NCBI GenBank assembly: GCA_017465665.1
Contig: JAFTVU010000022.1
Span: 1-36,678, forward strand
Reading direction: 5' to 3'
Source of the DNA: Oscillospiraceae bacterium
GTDB lineage: Bacteria > Bacillota > Clostridia > Oscillospirales > Ruminococcaceae
DNA: 36,678 nt
The notes beneath the pieces are model-generated. The model saw only the letters and a program-made list of their open reading frames with translations. It was not told the DNA's origin and made no database searches. The translations under genes and the position numbers were made by a program. Numbering within the stretch: the stretch's first letter is position 1; each line of letters begins with the position of its first letter. Positions 22,694 through 30,912 of this stretch are shown piece after piece.

Positions 22694-24094
22694 TCAAAGG
22701 TCGAAGTAGCGTGCGGCATTATCGTGACAAATGTCCGTTACCAGCTCACCAAGCTGCTCCATATCGACAGGGTATTCTCCGTTTTCCACCCATTCACCGA
22801 TAAGGCAGCACAGTATCCTGCGGAAATATTCATGACGAGTATAGCTTAAAAAGCTTCTGGAATCTGTAAGCATTCCTACAAAATTTCCGAGAAGACTCAG
22901 GTTTGCAAGCGAGATAAGCTGCTCACGCATACCCTGCAGATGATCGTTGAACCACCACGCACTGCCATGCTGGAGCTTTCCTGCAATCTCTGTTCCCTGG
23001 AATGAACCGATAATAGAATCGAGGAATGCATTATCAGTTCCGTCAAGGCTGTAAAGTATCGTTTTGGGAAGTGCATCCGCTGTGTACAGTTTATCAAGCA
23101 GCTTTGCCAGCTTTTCACTTCCGTTCTGCGGTCCTATGCAGTCAAAGCCCGTATCAGGTCCGAGCTTCATAAACATAGCCGTATTCGGATTCCTCAGACA
23201 GTTATAATGCAGTTGCATTACCCATCCCATGCGTTTATATTCGCCTGCACAGAACATAAGGAGCTCTGTTTTGAACGCCTCTGCCTCCGCCGTGCTTACG
23301 GTACCGCCATTGAGTGCTCTGTGCATCACCGTATCATTATCTTTTCCGGAAGCCTCAGAGAATATCATATGGTCAAGTCCGTGGTCGCTTACCCTACAGC
23401 CCATGGAAGCGAAATATTCCATCCTCTTTGAAAGAGCCTTTTTCAGCGACGCCATATCATATATCTTCACACCTGAAACAGAAGAGAGCTTACCGATATA
23501 TTCCTGCCATCCGAATTTATCGATATTCAGCGCCTTGTCTGGTCGGAAGGAAGGTGCTACCACAACTTTGAAAGTGTCATCGGTGGCGAGTCTGCTGTGC
23601 CATTCGAGGTTATCGGTGGGGTCGTCAGTAGTTCCGATGAATTCGACAGCTGACTGCCGAATAAGCCCACGGACGCTCATGTTGTCCTCTTTCAGCTTTT
23701 CACAGGTGAGCTGCCATACCTCCTCGGCTGTTCTGCCGTTGAGGATGCCGTTGTAGCCGAAATATTTCTTCAGCTCCAGATGACACCAGTGATACATCGG
23801 GTTTCCTATTGCCTTCGGGAGTACCTCGGCAAACTTCTGAAACTTTTCACGATCCGATGCGGCACCCGTGATATAATACTCATCCACGCCGTTTGAGCGC
23901 ATGATACGCCACTTGTAGTGATCGCCCGAAAGCCATGCATCAGTCAGGTTCTCAAAGCGCTTATCCTCATAGATCTCTTTTGGACTGACATGGCAGTGAT
24001 AGTCTATTATCGGGCATTTTGCCGCGTATTCATGATACAGTACACGTGCCGTTTCAGTGGACAGGAGAAAATCATTATCCATAAAAGCTTTCAT
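22694..24094 (-). CDS. uxaC: Glucuronate isomerase
   Basis: A 466-residue uronate isomerase (amidohydrolase fold) that converts D-glucuronate to D-fructuronate and can also act on galacturonate. Motifs: IIDYHCHVSPKEI (metal-binding His pair), DHYKWRIMRSNGV, YHWCHLELKKYFGY, SDHGLDHM, and WWFNDHLQGM with LGNFVGMLTDSRSFLSYTRH near the end. Length is normal. It is the first gene of the minus-strand operon, behind a TTAACA-N17-TATACT promoter. No uxaA/uxaB genes for galacturonate are seen here, so glucuronate is the likely substrate. Confidence 0.97.
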   Translation of the reverse strand: MKAFMDNDFLLSTETARVLYHEYAAKCPIIDYHCHVSPKEIYEDKRFENLTDAWLSGDHYKWRIMRSNGVDEYYITGAASDREKFQKFAEVLPKAIGNPMYHWCHLELKKYFGYNGILNGRTAEEVWQLTCEKLKEDNMSVRGLIRQSAVEFIGTTDDPTDNLEWHSRLATDDTFKVVVAPSFRPDKALNIDKFGWQEYIGKLSSVSGVKIYDMASLKKALSKRMEYFASMGCRVSDHGLDHMIFSEASGKDNDTVMHRALNGGTVSTAEAEAFKTELLMFCAGEYKRMGWVMQLHYNCLRNPNTAMFMKLGPDTGFDCIGPQNGSEKLAKLLDKLYTADALPKTILYSLDGTDNAFLDSIIGSFQGTEIAGKLQHGSAWWFNDHLQGMREQLISLANLSLLGNFVGMLTDSRSFLSYTRHEYFRRILCCLIGEWVENGEYPVDMEQLGELVTDICHDNAARYFDL

Positions 24095-24127
24095 ACCAAA
24101 TACTCCTTTAGCATCTTTTGTGCTTTC

Positions 24128-24156
24128 AGTATATCACAAAATATTGGCAATGTTAA
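24128..24156 (-). promoter_or_regulatory. Promoter of the uronate operon
   Basis: Minus strand TTAACA (24156-24151), 17 bases, TATACT (24133-24128). Inverse arms TCACAA (24134-24139) and TTGTGA (24157-24162) bracket the spacer and -35, a likely regulator site. Confidence 0.7.
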
Positions 24157-24169
24157 TTGTGAATTTTGC

Positions 24170-24198
24170 TTGCATTATTGCAAATCTTGTGGTAAAAT
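24170..24198 (+). promoter_or_regulatory. Promoter of the AraC gene, with a TTGCA palindrome
   Basis: TTGCAT (24170-24175), 17 bases, TAAAAT (24193-24198). TTGCA-TTAT-TGCAA (24170-24183) covers the -35, which would suit self-control or sugar control. The regulator is not identified. Confidence 0.6.
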
Positions 24199-24232
24199 CA
24201 ATATATACCAGATATGAAGCGGAGGGTGCAAT

Positions 24233-25081
24233 ATGCGTCAGAGGATACAGCGTTTCGATCAGCGCCAGGAAATGAAAACATCCAGCTATGAGGTTTTCCA
24301 CTATAACGAACCTATGCTTAATGAGGTAGAAGTACACAACCACGATTTTTATGAGATATTCTTTCTTCTGGGTGGCAACATTTCTTACTGGATGGAGGGC
24401 GAAGTGTTTCATCCCTGCCACGGGGATATCATGCTCATTGACCCGATGCTGCTGCACCGCCCCATAATCCCTCCCGATGAGCCGTCCTACGAAAGAATAG
24501 TAATGTGGATACAGAAGAAATATCTTGACAGCTTTTCGGTGGGAGATATGCGGTTATCCGCCTGCTTTGATAACAAATCCACCTGCCTTATCCATCTCAA
24601 TTCCTCGCAGCGTGCGGAGCTTACCGAAAAATTCAGCGAGCTTGTACGGGAACACTACTCCACGGATTACGGTGCTACAATATATGCCGACGGACTGTTC
24701 ATGCAGATCATGGTGGAGATAAACAGGCTCGGCATGAGATCCACAGAACCGCTTCGTTCGGAAAAAGCATCGCCGTTGATCTCAAGAGTGGTAGAGTATA
24801 TCGGTGAACATTATGAGGAAGAGCTTTCTCTTGATATGCTTGCCGAAAAATTCTTTGTGAGCAAATATCATCTGTCTCATGAATTCAGCGACAATGTCGG
24901 TACAAGCGTATACAGATACATAATGCTCAAACGCCTGAGTGCGGCGAAGCGTATGCTGATGAATGATGCCGCTCCGGGAGAAGTGTGTGTCAGATGCGGC
25001 TTCAGGGATTATACAAGCTTCTTCCGTGCTTTCAAGGCAGAATACGGAATAAGCCCCAGAGATTATGCGTCCCGACTATAG
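24233..25081 (+). CDS. AraC-family regulator of the uronate locus
   Basis: A 282-residue activator. The N-terminal cupin domain has EVEVHNHDFYEIFFLLGG and HPCHGDIMLIDPMLLHRP. The C-terminal double helix-turn-helix starts near residue 185, with LSLDMLAEKFFVSKYHLSHE in the first and VCVRCGFRDYTSFFRAFKAE then YGISPRDY in the second. GGAGGG lies before the ATG. It is divergent from uxaC across 138 bases holding both promoters, so it probably senses a uronate or an oligosaccharide and controls the operon. It may also control the beta-mannosidase. Confidence 0.92.
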   Translation: MRQRIQRFDQRQEMKTSSYEVFHYNEPMLNEVEVHNHDFYEIFFLLGGNISYWMEGEVFHPCHGDIMLIDPMLLHRPIIPPDEPSYERIVMWIQKKYLDSFSVGDMRLSACFDNKSTCLIHLNSSQRAELTEKFSELVREHYSTDYGATIYADGLFMQIMVEINRLGMRSTEPLRSEKASPLISRVVEYIGEHYEEELSLDMLAEKFFVSKYHLSHEFSDNVGTSVYRYIMLKRLSAAKRMLMNDAAPGEVCVRCGFRDYTSFFRAFKAEYGISPRDYASRL

Positions 25082-25181
25082 CAAACCACCCGAACAGATG
25101 AGCTTTTCTGAGCAGGTCAGAAGTTTACCGATATATCTTACACAAGGCTTGCTGTGCTAAGCGGCTTATCTCCACAAATAA

Positions 25182-25217
25182 AAAAAGACTCTGTAAAGCG
25201 ATCTACAGAGTCTTTTT
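25182..25217. terminator. Bidirectional terminator between AraC and beta-mannosidase genes
   Basis: AAAAAGACTCTGTA and TACAGAGTCTTTTT pair perfectly around eight bases. It serves both convergent genes. Confidence 0.9.
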
Positions 25218-25236
25218 AATTTGTTTCAAGATATGT

Positions 25237-27714
25237 CTATATCTCCATATAGTTTCCGCAGTGAGTAAGGGTAAGCCGCTCAAGCTCCCCGGCAGTAAGA
25301 ATTAACTCCTCCCCGAAAAGAGTGCGTGCGGTCTTTGGAATGACCACTTTCTTCGGCGTTCCCTTGTGCAGGTCGAACCAGTTATCCGAATAATCAAGAA
25401 TGTACTTCTCGTGATTTATGCACAGCGACTTTACAAAGCCATCCGTTTCAAGCGTGAGGACAAAGCTGTCCTCATGCTCGGTAACTGTGTGCTTTATCTC
25501 GGGAGCGTTGAATTCAAATTCCTTAGGACGTACAAGCAGTTCGGTGCCCCTGTAAGCTGTATTCCCGCCGCACTCGAATGAAAACTCGATATAGCGGGTG
25601 CGTTTCTCCTCTCTTGTGCCGAAGTATTCTGAAAGATCGACCGATGCAACAGTTTTCTGCATAAGCGGCTCCACGGTGATATCCCATTCTGCCTTGCTGA
25701 TGACCGCACCGTTGTTATCACGTACATTAACGGAAAGACAGCCTGAGCATTGCTTTGTAAGCTCCGAGGATGCCACAAAAATAACGTTTCCTATATTATC
25801 TGTATTGCAGGAAATCAGCACGTCACCGAAAAATCTGCGAGAACACCAGTGAAGTCCCTTTTTGTTGCCGAAATAATCTATACTCGACCAGGAGATAACA
25901 GGCCAGCAATCGTTCACCTGCCAGTACAGTGCACCCATGCTGATACCACGATTGCGGCGAAGATGCTCCACATCACAGCGGATGCACTCAGCCTGAACAA
26001 GCTGTGAGGCATAGGTCATTCCACGCATAGTAGGGGGGATATGGCACATCTGAGCTATATAGAACATCAGCTTTTCGTTGCCGAGGGTACACTTCTGATG
26101 AGCTTCCATAACGTTTGAGCAGATATTTGCATTCTCGCTCTTTGAGAAGTGGATGGTAGTCTTTACATCGGGGAGCGACTCAAATCCGAACTCCGAGCAG
26201 AAACGGTGAGTATGCTTTCTGAACTCCTCTATCGGCTTGAAATTATGCCATACATCCCAGTAATGGCTATCGCCAAGATGTGTGGTCGAGCTGTTTTTAA
26301 AGCACTCGCTTCCCTCATACACCCCTCCGCCTGTGCTGGGAGAGGACGGCCAGTAGAACAGGTCTGTATTACAGCTTTCGAGCGCACGCGGTATCACTCC
26401 GTACTCAAACAGCTTGCGATAGCACTCCTTTGCCTCGGGATCGTGGGGAACTCCCCAGCCCTCCCACATGGACTCTATCTCGTTGTTGCCGCACCACAGC
26501 GCAAGTGAGGGATGATTCTTCAGGCGACAGATATTGTCAAGGCACTCATTATATACGCCCTTAAGCTGTTCATCGCTGAAATCGTATGCCGCGCAGGCAA
26601 ACATGAAGTCCTCCCACACCAGCAGACCCAGACGGTCGCAGATATCAAAGAAAAAGTCCTCGGGATAGTAGCCGCCGCCCCATACTCTCACCATACAGCA
26701 ATTTGCCTCGCACATATCACGAAGAAGCTTTTCGGTGCGCCTTTCCGTCACCAGCGGCAGCAGATTGTCCTGCGGAATGTAATTTGCGCCACGGACGAAT
26801 ATCTTTACTCCATTTACGACAAAGCAGAATTCACGTCCGCCGTGACTGTCAGGCTCACGGCTGAGAGTCACACTGCGGAATCCCACGTTCATGCGGGCAG
26901 TTATCTCTCCCTGCTCCGTATGAGCGGTGAGCGAAAGCTCATGCATAGGCTGTTCTCCGTAGCCCCTCGGATACCATAGTTCAGGAGAGTCTATCTCAAA
27001 CACAATGGGCTTGCCGCAAACGGTCTTCTTTGTCATGCCGAGGATGGATACGCTGACAGGCGCAGAGGATTCTATAGGCTTTGACGTGCCGTTTTCCGCC
27101 GCACACAAAACGGGAGTCACTTCAAACGTAAGGTGCGAATAGTCTTCGGAGAATATCTGCTTTATGTCGGTACGAAGCTCGTATACGCTTTCACGCAGTT
27201 CCACATCACGGAATATTCCCATATCCGGGATAACTGCACCCCAGTCCCAGCCGTACATATAATGCGCCTTACGGATATGCGGAAAGCCTTCAACCGTGCT
27301 GTCCACTCCGTAGATAGGGCGCTCCTTTGCCGCACGCTCCACATACTCCATGGGCGAGGCTATACGCACCTCCAGAGTGTTGGTCTCATGCAGCTGCTCA
27401 CCCTTCAGCGGAAAACGCCAGGTGCGGTGCATATTATCGCAATGACCTATCACCTCGCCATTGAGGATGATATCTGCTATGGTATCCACTCCGTAAAAGA
27501 CAAGACAGGGCGAATCACATTCGGGTGCAGTGAATTCCGTAACAAATGAACAGCCTGCCCTGCATAATTCCGCCGCTGCATACTGATTCTCTCCCACATA
27601 GAAATCGGGAGCTTCTCCCACGTTTCTCAGCGTAGTAAGGCAGGATATCGGAATATCTCCGCAGGCGTATTCCTTTCCGTTATACAGCATACGCCAGTTA
27701 TCGTTTATCTTCAT
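25237..27714 (-). CDS. Glycoside hydrolase family 2, beta-mannosidase
   Basis: An 825-residue GH2 enzyme that removes beta-linked mannose from the ends of mannans or N-glycan cores. Motifs: YMYGWDWGAVIPDMGIFRDV (152-171, typical of beta-mannosidases), VRVWGGGYYPEDFFFDICD, VWEDFMFACAAY, candidate acid/base Glu412 in CGNNE, and candidate nucleophile Glu508 in CSEFGFES. No signal peptide, so it is probably cytosolic and acts on imported oligosaccharides. I prefer the ATG at 27714: a promoter -10 (27741-27746) lies inside the longer frame to 27750. No clear ribosome site precedes either start, which is odd. Two promoters lie upstream, one of them the 30-bp repeat. Confidence 0.9.
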   Translation of the reverse strand: MKINDNWRMLYNGKEYACGDIPISCLTTLRNVGEAPDFYVGENQYAAAELCRAGCSFVTEFTAPECDSPCLVFYGVDTIADIILNGEVIGHCDNMHRTWRFPLKGEQLHETNTLEVRIASPMEYVERAAKERPIYGVDSTVEGFPHIRKAHYMYGWDWGAVIPDMGIFRDVELRESVYELRTDIKQIFSEDYSHLTFEVTPVLCAAENGTSKPIESSAPVSVSILGMTKKTVCGKPIVFEIDSPELWYPRGYGEQPMHELSLTAHTEQGEITARMNVGFRSVTLSREPDSHGGREFCFVVNGVKIFVRGANYIPQDNLLPLVTERRTEKLLRDMCEANCCMVRVWGGGYYPEDFFFDICDRLGLLVWEDFMFACAAYDFSDEQLKGVYNECLDNICRLKNHPSLALWCGNNEIESMWEGWGVPHDPEAKECYRKLFEYGVIPRALESCNTDLFYWPSSPSTGGGVYEGSECFKNSSTTHLGDSHYWDVWHNFKPIEEFRKHTHRFCSEFGFESLPDVKTTIHFSKSENANICSNVMEAHQKCTLGNEKLMFYIAQMCHIPPTMRGMTYASQLVQAECIRCDVEHLRRNRGISMGALYWQVNDCWPVISWSSIDYFGNKKGLHWCSRRFFGDVLISCNTDNIGNVIFVASSELTKQCSGCLSVNVRDNNGAVISKAEWDITVEPLMQKTVASVDLSEYFGTREEKRTRYIEFSFECGGNTAYRGTELLVRPKEFEFNAPEIKHTVTEHEDSFVLTLETDGFVKSLCINHEKYILDYSDNWFDLHKGTPKKVVIPKTARTLFGEELILTAGELERLTLTHCGNYMEI

Positions 27715-27740
27715 GGTGGTAAAGTTCTTTCGTTTTTTAT

Positions 27741-27769
27741 ATTGTAACACGTACTAATGGAAAAGTAAA
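27741..27769 (-). promoter_or_regulatory. Proximal promoter of the beta-mannosidase gene
   Basis: Minus strand TTTACT (27769-27764), 17 bases, TACAAT (27746-27741). The start would fall about 20 bases before the preferred ATG, leaving a very short leader. Confidence 0.5.
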
Positions 27770-27811
27770 CCACATTTTAGCATTTTCTCTATCCGTCTGT
27801 CTAGGTAACAT

Positions 27812-27841
27812 AATTGTATCAAATACCGCAACCTTTGCCAA
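27812..27841 (-). promoter_or_regulatory. 30-bp promoter repeat, copy 3
   Basis: Minus strand TTGGCA (27841-27836), 17-base spacer AAGGTTGCGGTATTTGA, TACAAT (27818-27813). It points at the beta-mannosidase gene, about 92 bases before its ATG. This is the only copy with an intact gene downstream. Confidence 0.72.
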
Positions 27842-27846
27842 TACTG

Positions 27847-27887
27847 ATACCGTAGTTGATACAATCAGCTACGGTATTTTTGTTTTT
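27847..27887 (+). terminator. Terminator hairpin beside promoter copy 3
   Basis: ATACCGTAG and CTACGGTAT pair, followed by a T-rich tail on the plus strand. The loop holds TTGATACAAT, the exact inverse of ATTGTATCAA in the promoter repeat. Confidence 0.75.
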
Positions 27888-27917
27888 GACAGCCTTGATC
27901 ATATTTTGACTTTACGC

Positions 27918-27946
27918 TTGACTGACTCCCGGTAAAATGCTATAAT
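27918..27946 (+). promoter_or_regulatory. Promoter of the LytTR operon
   Basis: TTGACT (27918-27923), 17 bases, TATAAT (27941-27946). The start would be near 27953, with GGGGGAGA before the ATG at 27981. Confidence 0.85.
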
Positions 27947-27980
27947 TTAGAAGCACGTGACAACAGAAGGGGGAGATACT

Positions 27981-28700
27981 ATGCTTCGTATCGCTATATG
28001 CGATGATGAAAAAAGTCTGGCAGAAAAAAATAAGACTGTACTTGAAACGGCACTGGCAGAGCTTTGTGTAGCCGCTGAAATAACCGTATATACAGACAGC
28101 CGCAACTTGCTTTATGATATAACAGAGGACGGTTTTCATTACGATCTTCTGCTTTCTGATATCGAAATGCCTGAGCTTTCGGGTATGGAGCTTGCGGAAA
28201 GAATAAAGCCCTTTCTGCCCGATATACGTATAATTTTCATTACCTCGCACGTTGAATATGCAATCGACGCCTTTGAGCTGTCTATTTTCAGATACGTACC
28301 GAAATCAGATATAGAAAAACGCCTTCCCACCGCAATAAAGGACGCAGTTTCGCTTATAAATCTTGAAGCTGATAAAAGCTATACCATTCAGGTAAAGGGA
28401 AGATTTGAAAAAATACCCTTCAGGGATATTCTGTATATTGAGCGTGACGGCAAAAATGCCGCAATAAATACCGCCGACGGAGTGTCAAAGGTGCGCAAGA
28501 GCCTGCAGGCAGTTTTTGACGAGCTTCAGTCGGAAGAATTTATTTTTATCGACAGAGGATATATCGTAAATCTTATCCACGTTATGCAGATAAAGAACAG
28601 CAACGCTGTGCTGAAAAACGGGACGGTGCTTCCTATAAGCCGTTCTCATCTTCAGCAGGTAAAGGAGCAGATAAATAATTACTGGGGGAACGTGATATGA
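27981..28700 (+). CDS. LytTR-family response regulator
   Basis: A 239-residue regulator of the AgrA/LytR group. The receiver domain has the acidic pair in IAICDDE, the phospho-acceptor Asp60 in LLLSDIEMPELSG, the switch Thr in IIFITSH and Lys in YVPKSD. The LytTR DNA-binding domain starts near 132 (YTIQVKGRFEKIPFRDILYI) and ends HLQQVKEQINNYW. I start it at 27981 for its ribosome site; the GTG at 27957 has none. It overlaps the kinase gene by four bases (ATGA), so the two form one unit. It would bind paired direct repeats upstream of target promoters; none was found with confidence. Confidence 0.93.
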   Translation: MLRIAICDDEKSLAEKNKTVLETALAELCVAAEITVYTDSRNLLYDITEDGFHYDLLLSDIEMPELSGMELAERIKPFLPDIRIIFITSHVEYAIDAFELSIFRYVPKSDIEKRLPTAIKDAVSLINLEADKSYTIQVKGRFEKIPFRDILYIERDGKNAAINTADGVSKVRKSLQAVFDELQSEEFIFIDRGYIVNLIHVMQIKNSNAVLKNGTVLPISRSHLQQVKEQINNYWGNVI

Positions 28701-29932
28701 CGATAGCTTCAGAATTTCTCGCCTCTTTTATCCGCATATTTCTTTGTCTGTTCTTTATCAAAAAAGATAAGCCGGACGTAAAAGCTCTGCTTATTTCTGT
28801 GGCAGGTGCGGGCTTATCGTGTGTTGTCCTTCGTTTTACGGATATGCCGCTATTGTACCTGCCTGTTTGCGAGGTAATTGCAGTTTTGCTGTGCCTTGAG
28901 CTTTCCCGCAGAAGTGGTAGAAGAAACGCTCTGTTTTTCTGCATTATGTATGAGATAGGAATTTCTCTGTGGACGTTTATTTTTGGAAAAGCGCTTGCAT
29001 CCGTCTCTGGTATGGGTGATTTTGCAAGCAGGCTTACGTTATGGGGACAGCTTCCCTTATGGATTGTAAACGCCGTGCTTGTAATTGTCGCTGTGCTGAT
29101 AGGCAAGGGTAAGGAAATAACTATCCGTGCCGCTTCTCTTGCGGCAGTCCTTGGTATGTTCGGAGTGGTGGCGTTTTCAGAAAATACGGCTTCGGACGAT
29201 ATGACCTTTACGTATCTTATACTGTCGGTAATTCTCCTTGCAGGGATAATGGTACACAGACTGAGCAGACAGTATGAAACGGAAAAGGAACTTGCCGAGC
29301 TTAAAGAAAAACAGGCGGAGATACTTGAAAGAGATTATAATCTGCTGAACAAGGCGTATTCGGAAAACGCAAAGACCTTCCACGATATGCACAACCATAT
29401 AGGCGCAGTACGTAGTCTGCTGACTGCGAAAAAATACGACAAGGCTATAGAATACCTTGATGACCTGCAAAAGCCGGTAAGCGGTATGACTTGCGCTGTA
29501 TGGACGGGGGATGAGACTGTTGATTATCTTATAAACAGCAGGATCGCCACAGCTGAAAACGAAGGCTTCAGCTTTGAAACACATATCGAATTTCCGAAGA
29601 ACACCGATATATGCGGTGCGGATTTATGTGCGGTGCTGGGCAATTTACTGGATAACGCCTTTGACGCTGTACGAAAGGACGATAGTACAAAAAACCGCCG
29701 TATAATTCTTACCATCAGAAGAATAAATCGTATGCTTGTTATAAAGGTCGTGAACACATTTAACGGCGAAATAAATATTTCGGGCGGTAAGCTGAAGACT
29801 ACTAAAACCGACGGAGGTCTTCACGGCTGGGGCGTGGAAAGTGCAAGAACTGCCGCCGCAAAATACGATGGTACAATTACAACAACCGCAGAGGACGATA
29901 TTTTCACAGCGGTTGCCACTCTTTCATTCTGA
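28697..29932 (+). CDS. AgrC-like sensor histidine kinase (GHKL type)
   Basis: A 411-residue kinase with five or six N-terminal membrane spans (to about residue 187) and no obvious extracellular domain, as in peptide-sensing AgrC/ComD proteins. A coiled-coil (about 190-225) leads to the phospho-acceptor His229 in TFHDMHNHIGAVRSLL. The N box is GNLLDNAFDAV and the G box GLHGWGVESARTAAAKYDG. It would phosphorylate the LytTR protein encoded upstream. No AgrD/AgrB genes for a signal peptide are seen nearby. The ligand is unknown: a peptide or a cell-wall antibiotic is plausible. Confidence 0.92.
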   Translation: MTIASEFLASFIRIFLCLFFIKKDKPDVKALLISVAGAGLSCVVLRFTDMPLLYLPVCEVIAVLLCLELSRRSGRRNALFFCIMYEIGISLWTFIFGKALASVSGMGDFASRLTLWGQLPLWIVNAVLVIVAVLIGKGKEITIRAASLAAVLGMFGVVAFSENTASDDMTFTYLILSVILLAGIMVHRLSRQYETEKELAELKEKQAEILERDYNLLNKAYSENAKTFHDMHNHIGAVRSLLTAKKYDKAIEYLDDLQKPVSGMTCAVWTGDETVDYLINSRIATAENEGFSFETHIEFPKNTDICGADLCAVLGNLLDNAFDAVRKDDSTKNRRIILTIRRINRMLVIKVVNTFNGEINISGGKLKTTKTDGGLHGWGVESARTAAAKYDGTITTTAEDDIFTAVATLSF

Positions 29933-29953
29933 ACAATTCACGGACAAAAAACT

Positions 29954-29990
29954 GCCGTTTGCGGACATTTCCGCAGACGGCTTATTTTTA
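29954..29990 (+). terminator. Terminator or attenuator after the kinase gene
   Basis: GCCGTTTGCGG and CCGCAGACGGC pair (one G-T) around six bases, followed by TTATTTTTA. It separates the two-component genes from the transporter genes, which therefore may have partial or separate expression. Confidence 0.75.
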
Positions 29991-30037
29991 TGTTATTATG
30001 TAATCACAACAGAAAAACACATACGGAGGAAAAATTT

Positions 30038-30205
30038 ATGAGACACGTTATTACAAGAACAATTATAGGAATCATCTGGCTTATCGTTGCAGGATATTGC
30101 CTTTTTACCGCAAACTATCTGATGACAGTTATAGGTTTTGCCGCAGGACTTGTATATTTAAGCTCTGCATACAATATGAGAAATAAGGAAAAGGAAAGCA
30201 AATAA
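30038..30205 (+). CDS. Small two-span membrane protein
   Basis: A 55-residue protein starting MRHVITRTIIGIIWLIVAGY with GGAGG upstream. Residues 6-24 and 28-44 are hydrophobic (IIGIIWLIVAGYCLFTA and MTVIGFAAGLVYLSSAY), and the tail NMRNKEKESK is charged. The stop overlaps the ATPase start (TAATG), so it belongs to the transporter operon. It may be an accessory subunit or a sensor link. No family recognised. Confidence 0.8.
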   Translation: MRHVITRTIIGIIWLIVAGYCLFTANYLMTVIGFAAGLVYLSSAYNMRNKEKESK

Positions 30206-30912
30206 TGAGTGACAGCGTTTTACAGATAGATAAGCTTTGCGGCTGGTATAAAAAGGGCAGTAACGTATTATCGGAGCTTTCCTTTGAGCTTCAGAAAAAT
30301 GAGATAGTCGGTCTTATCGGACTCAACGGTGCAGGAAAAACAACGCTGATAAAGATACTTTCGGGACTGCTTGACAGCTATAACGCTGACATCATCTGCT
30401 TTGACGGAAAGCCGATAACATTCCGTGACGGCAGGTTCAAAACAATGCGATACACCGTATTTTCCGAGGACAGCTCCTTCGGTTATTTCACCTTCAGAGA
30501 GTATCTGTCCTACGTTTTCTCGGCTTATGGGAAAAAGCTCCCCGACGTTTCGGAGCTTGTGAAGGGCTTCAACTTTGAAAAGTACGAGAACAAGCTGCTT
30601 AAAGACCTGTCAATGGGTAACAGACGTAAGGTAAACCTGATAACAGCCTTTGCGCTGAAGACTCCGCTTCTGCTTCTTGATGAGCCGGTAAACGGTCTTG
30701 ATTTTCAGAGTACGGAGTTTTTATACAGCCTTATTTCAGGCTACAAGGAGTACGGCACTCTGCTTTTTTCATCCCACGTGCTCGAAAGCATCACACTCAC
30801 GTCAGACAGGGTTATGGTGCTGGAAAACGGCAGTATATCACGCATATTTACAGGTGGAGAAATAACCGCCGAAAGCGTAAGAAAGGTATTAAGACTTGAC
30901 AATGTTATTTAA
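30205..30912 (+). CDS. ABC transporter ATPase (efflux or antibiotic-resistance type)
   Basis: A 235-residue ATPase with Walker A GLNGAGKTT (about 44-52), signature LSMGNRRKV, Walker B LLLLDEPVNGLD and H-loop FSSHVLES. The signature LSMGNRRK, with Met and Asn in place of SGGQ, is typical of the two-component-linked Firmicutes exporters (YtrB/BcrA-like). It pairs with the permease encoded just downstream, whose start lies inside the last codons of this gene. Confidence 0.92.
   Translation: MSDSVLQIDKLCGWYKKGSNVLSELSFELQKNEIVGLIGLNGAGKTTLIKILSGLLDSYNADIICFDGKPITFRDGRFKTMRYTVFSEDSSFGYFTFREYLSYVFSAYGKKLPDVSELVKGFNFEKYENKLLKDLSMGNRRKVNLITAFALKTPLLLLDEPVNGLDFQSTEFLYSLISGYKEYGTLLFSSHVLESITLTSDRVMVLENGSISRIFTGGEITAESVRKVLRLDNVI

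Noticed and set aside
27714-27750. Longer beta-mannosidase start at 27750
   Set aside because: The extra 12 residues (MLQYKKRKNFTT) overlap a probable -10 box and do not resemble the family start, although neither start has a clear ribosome site.
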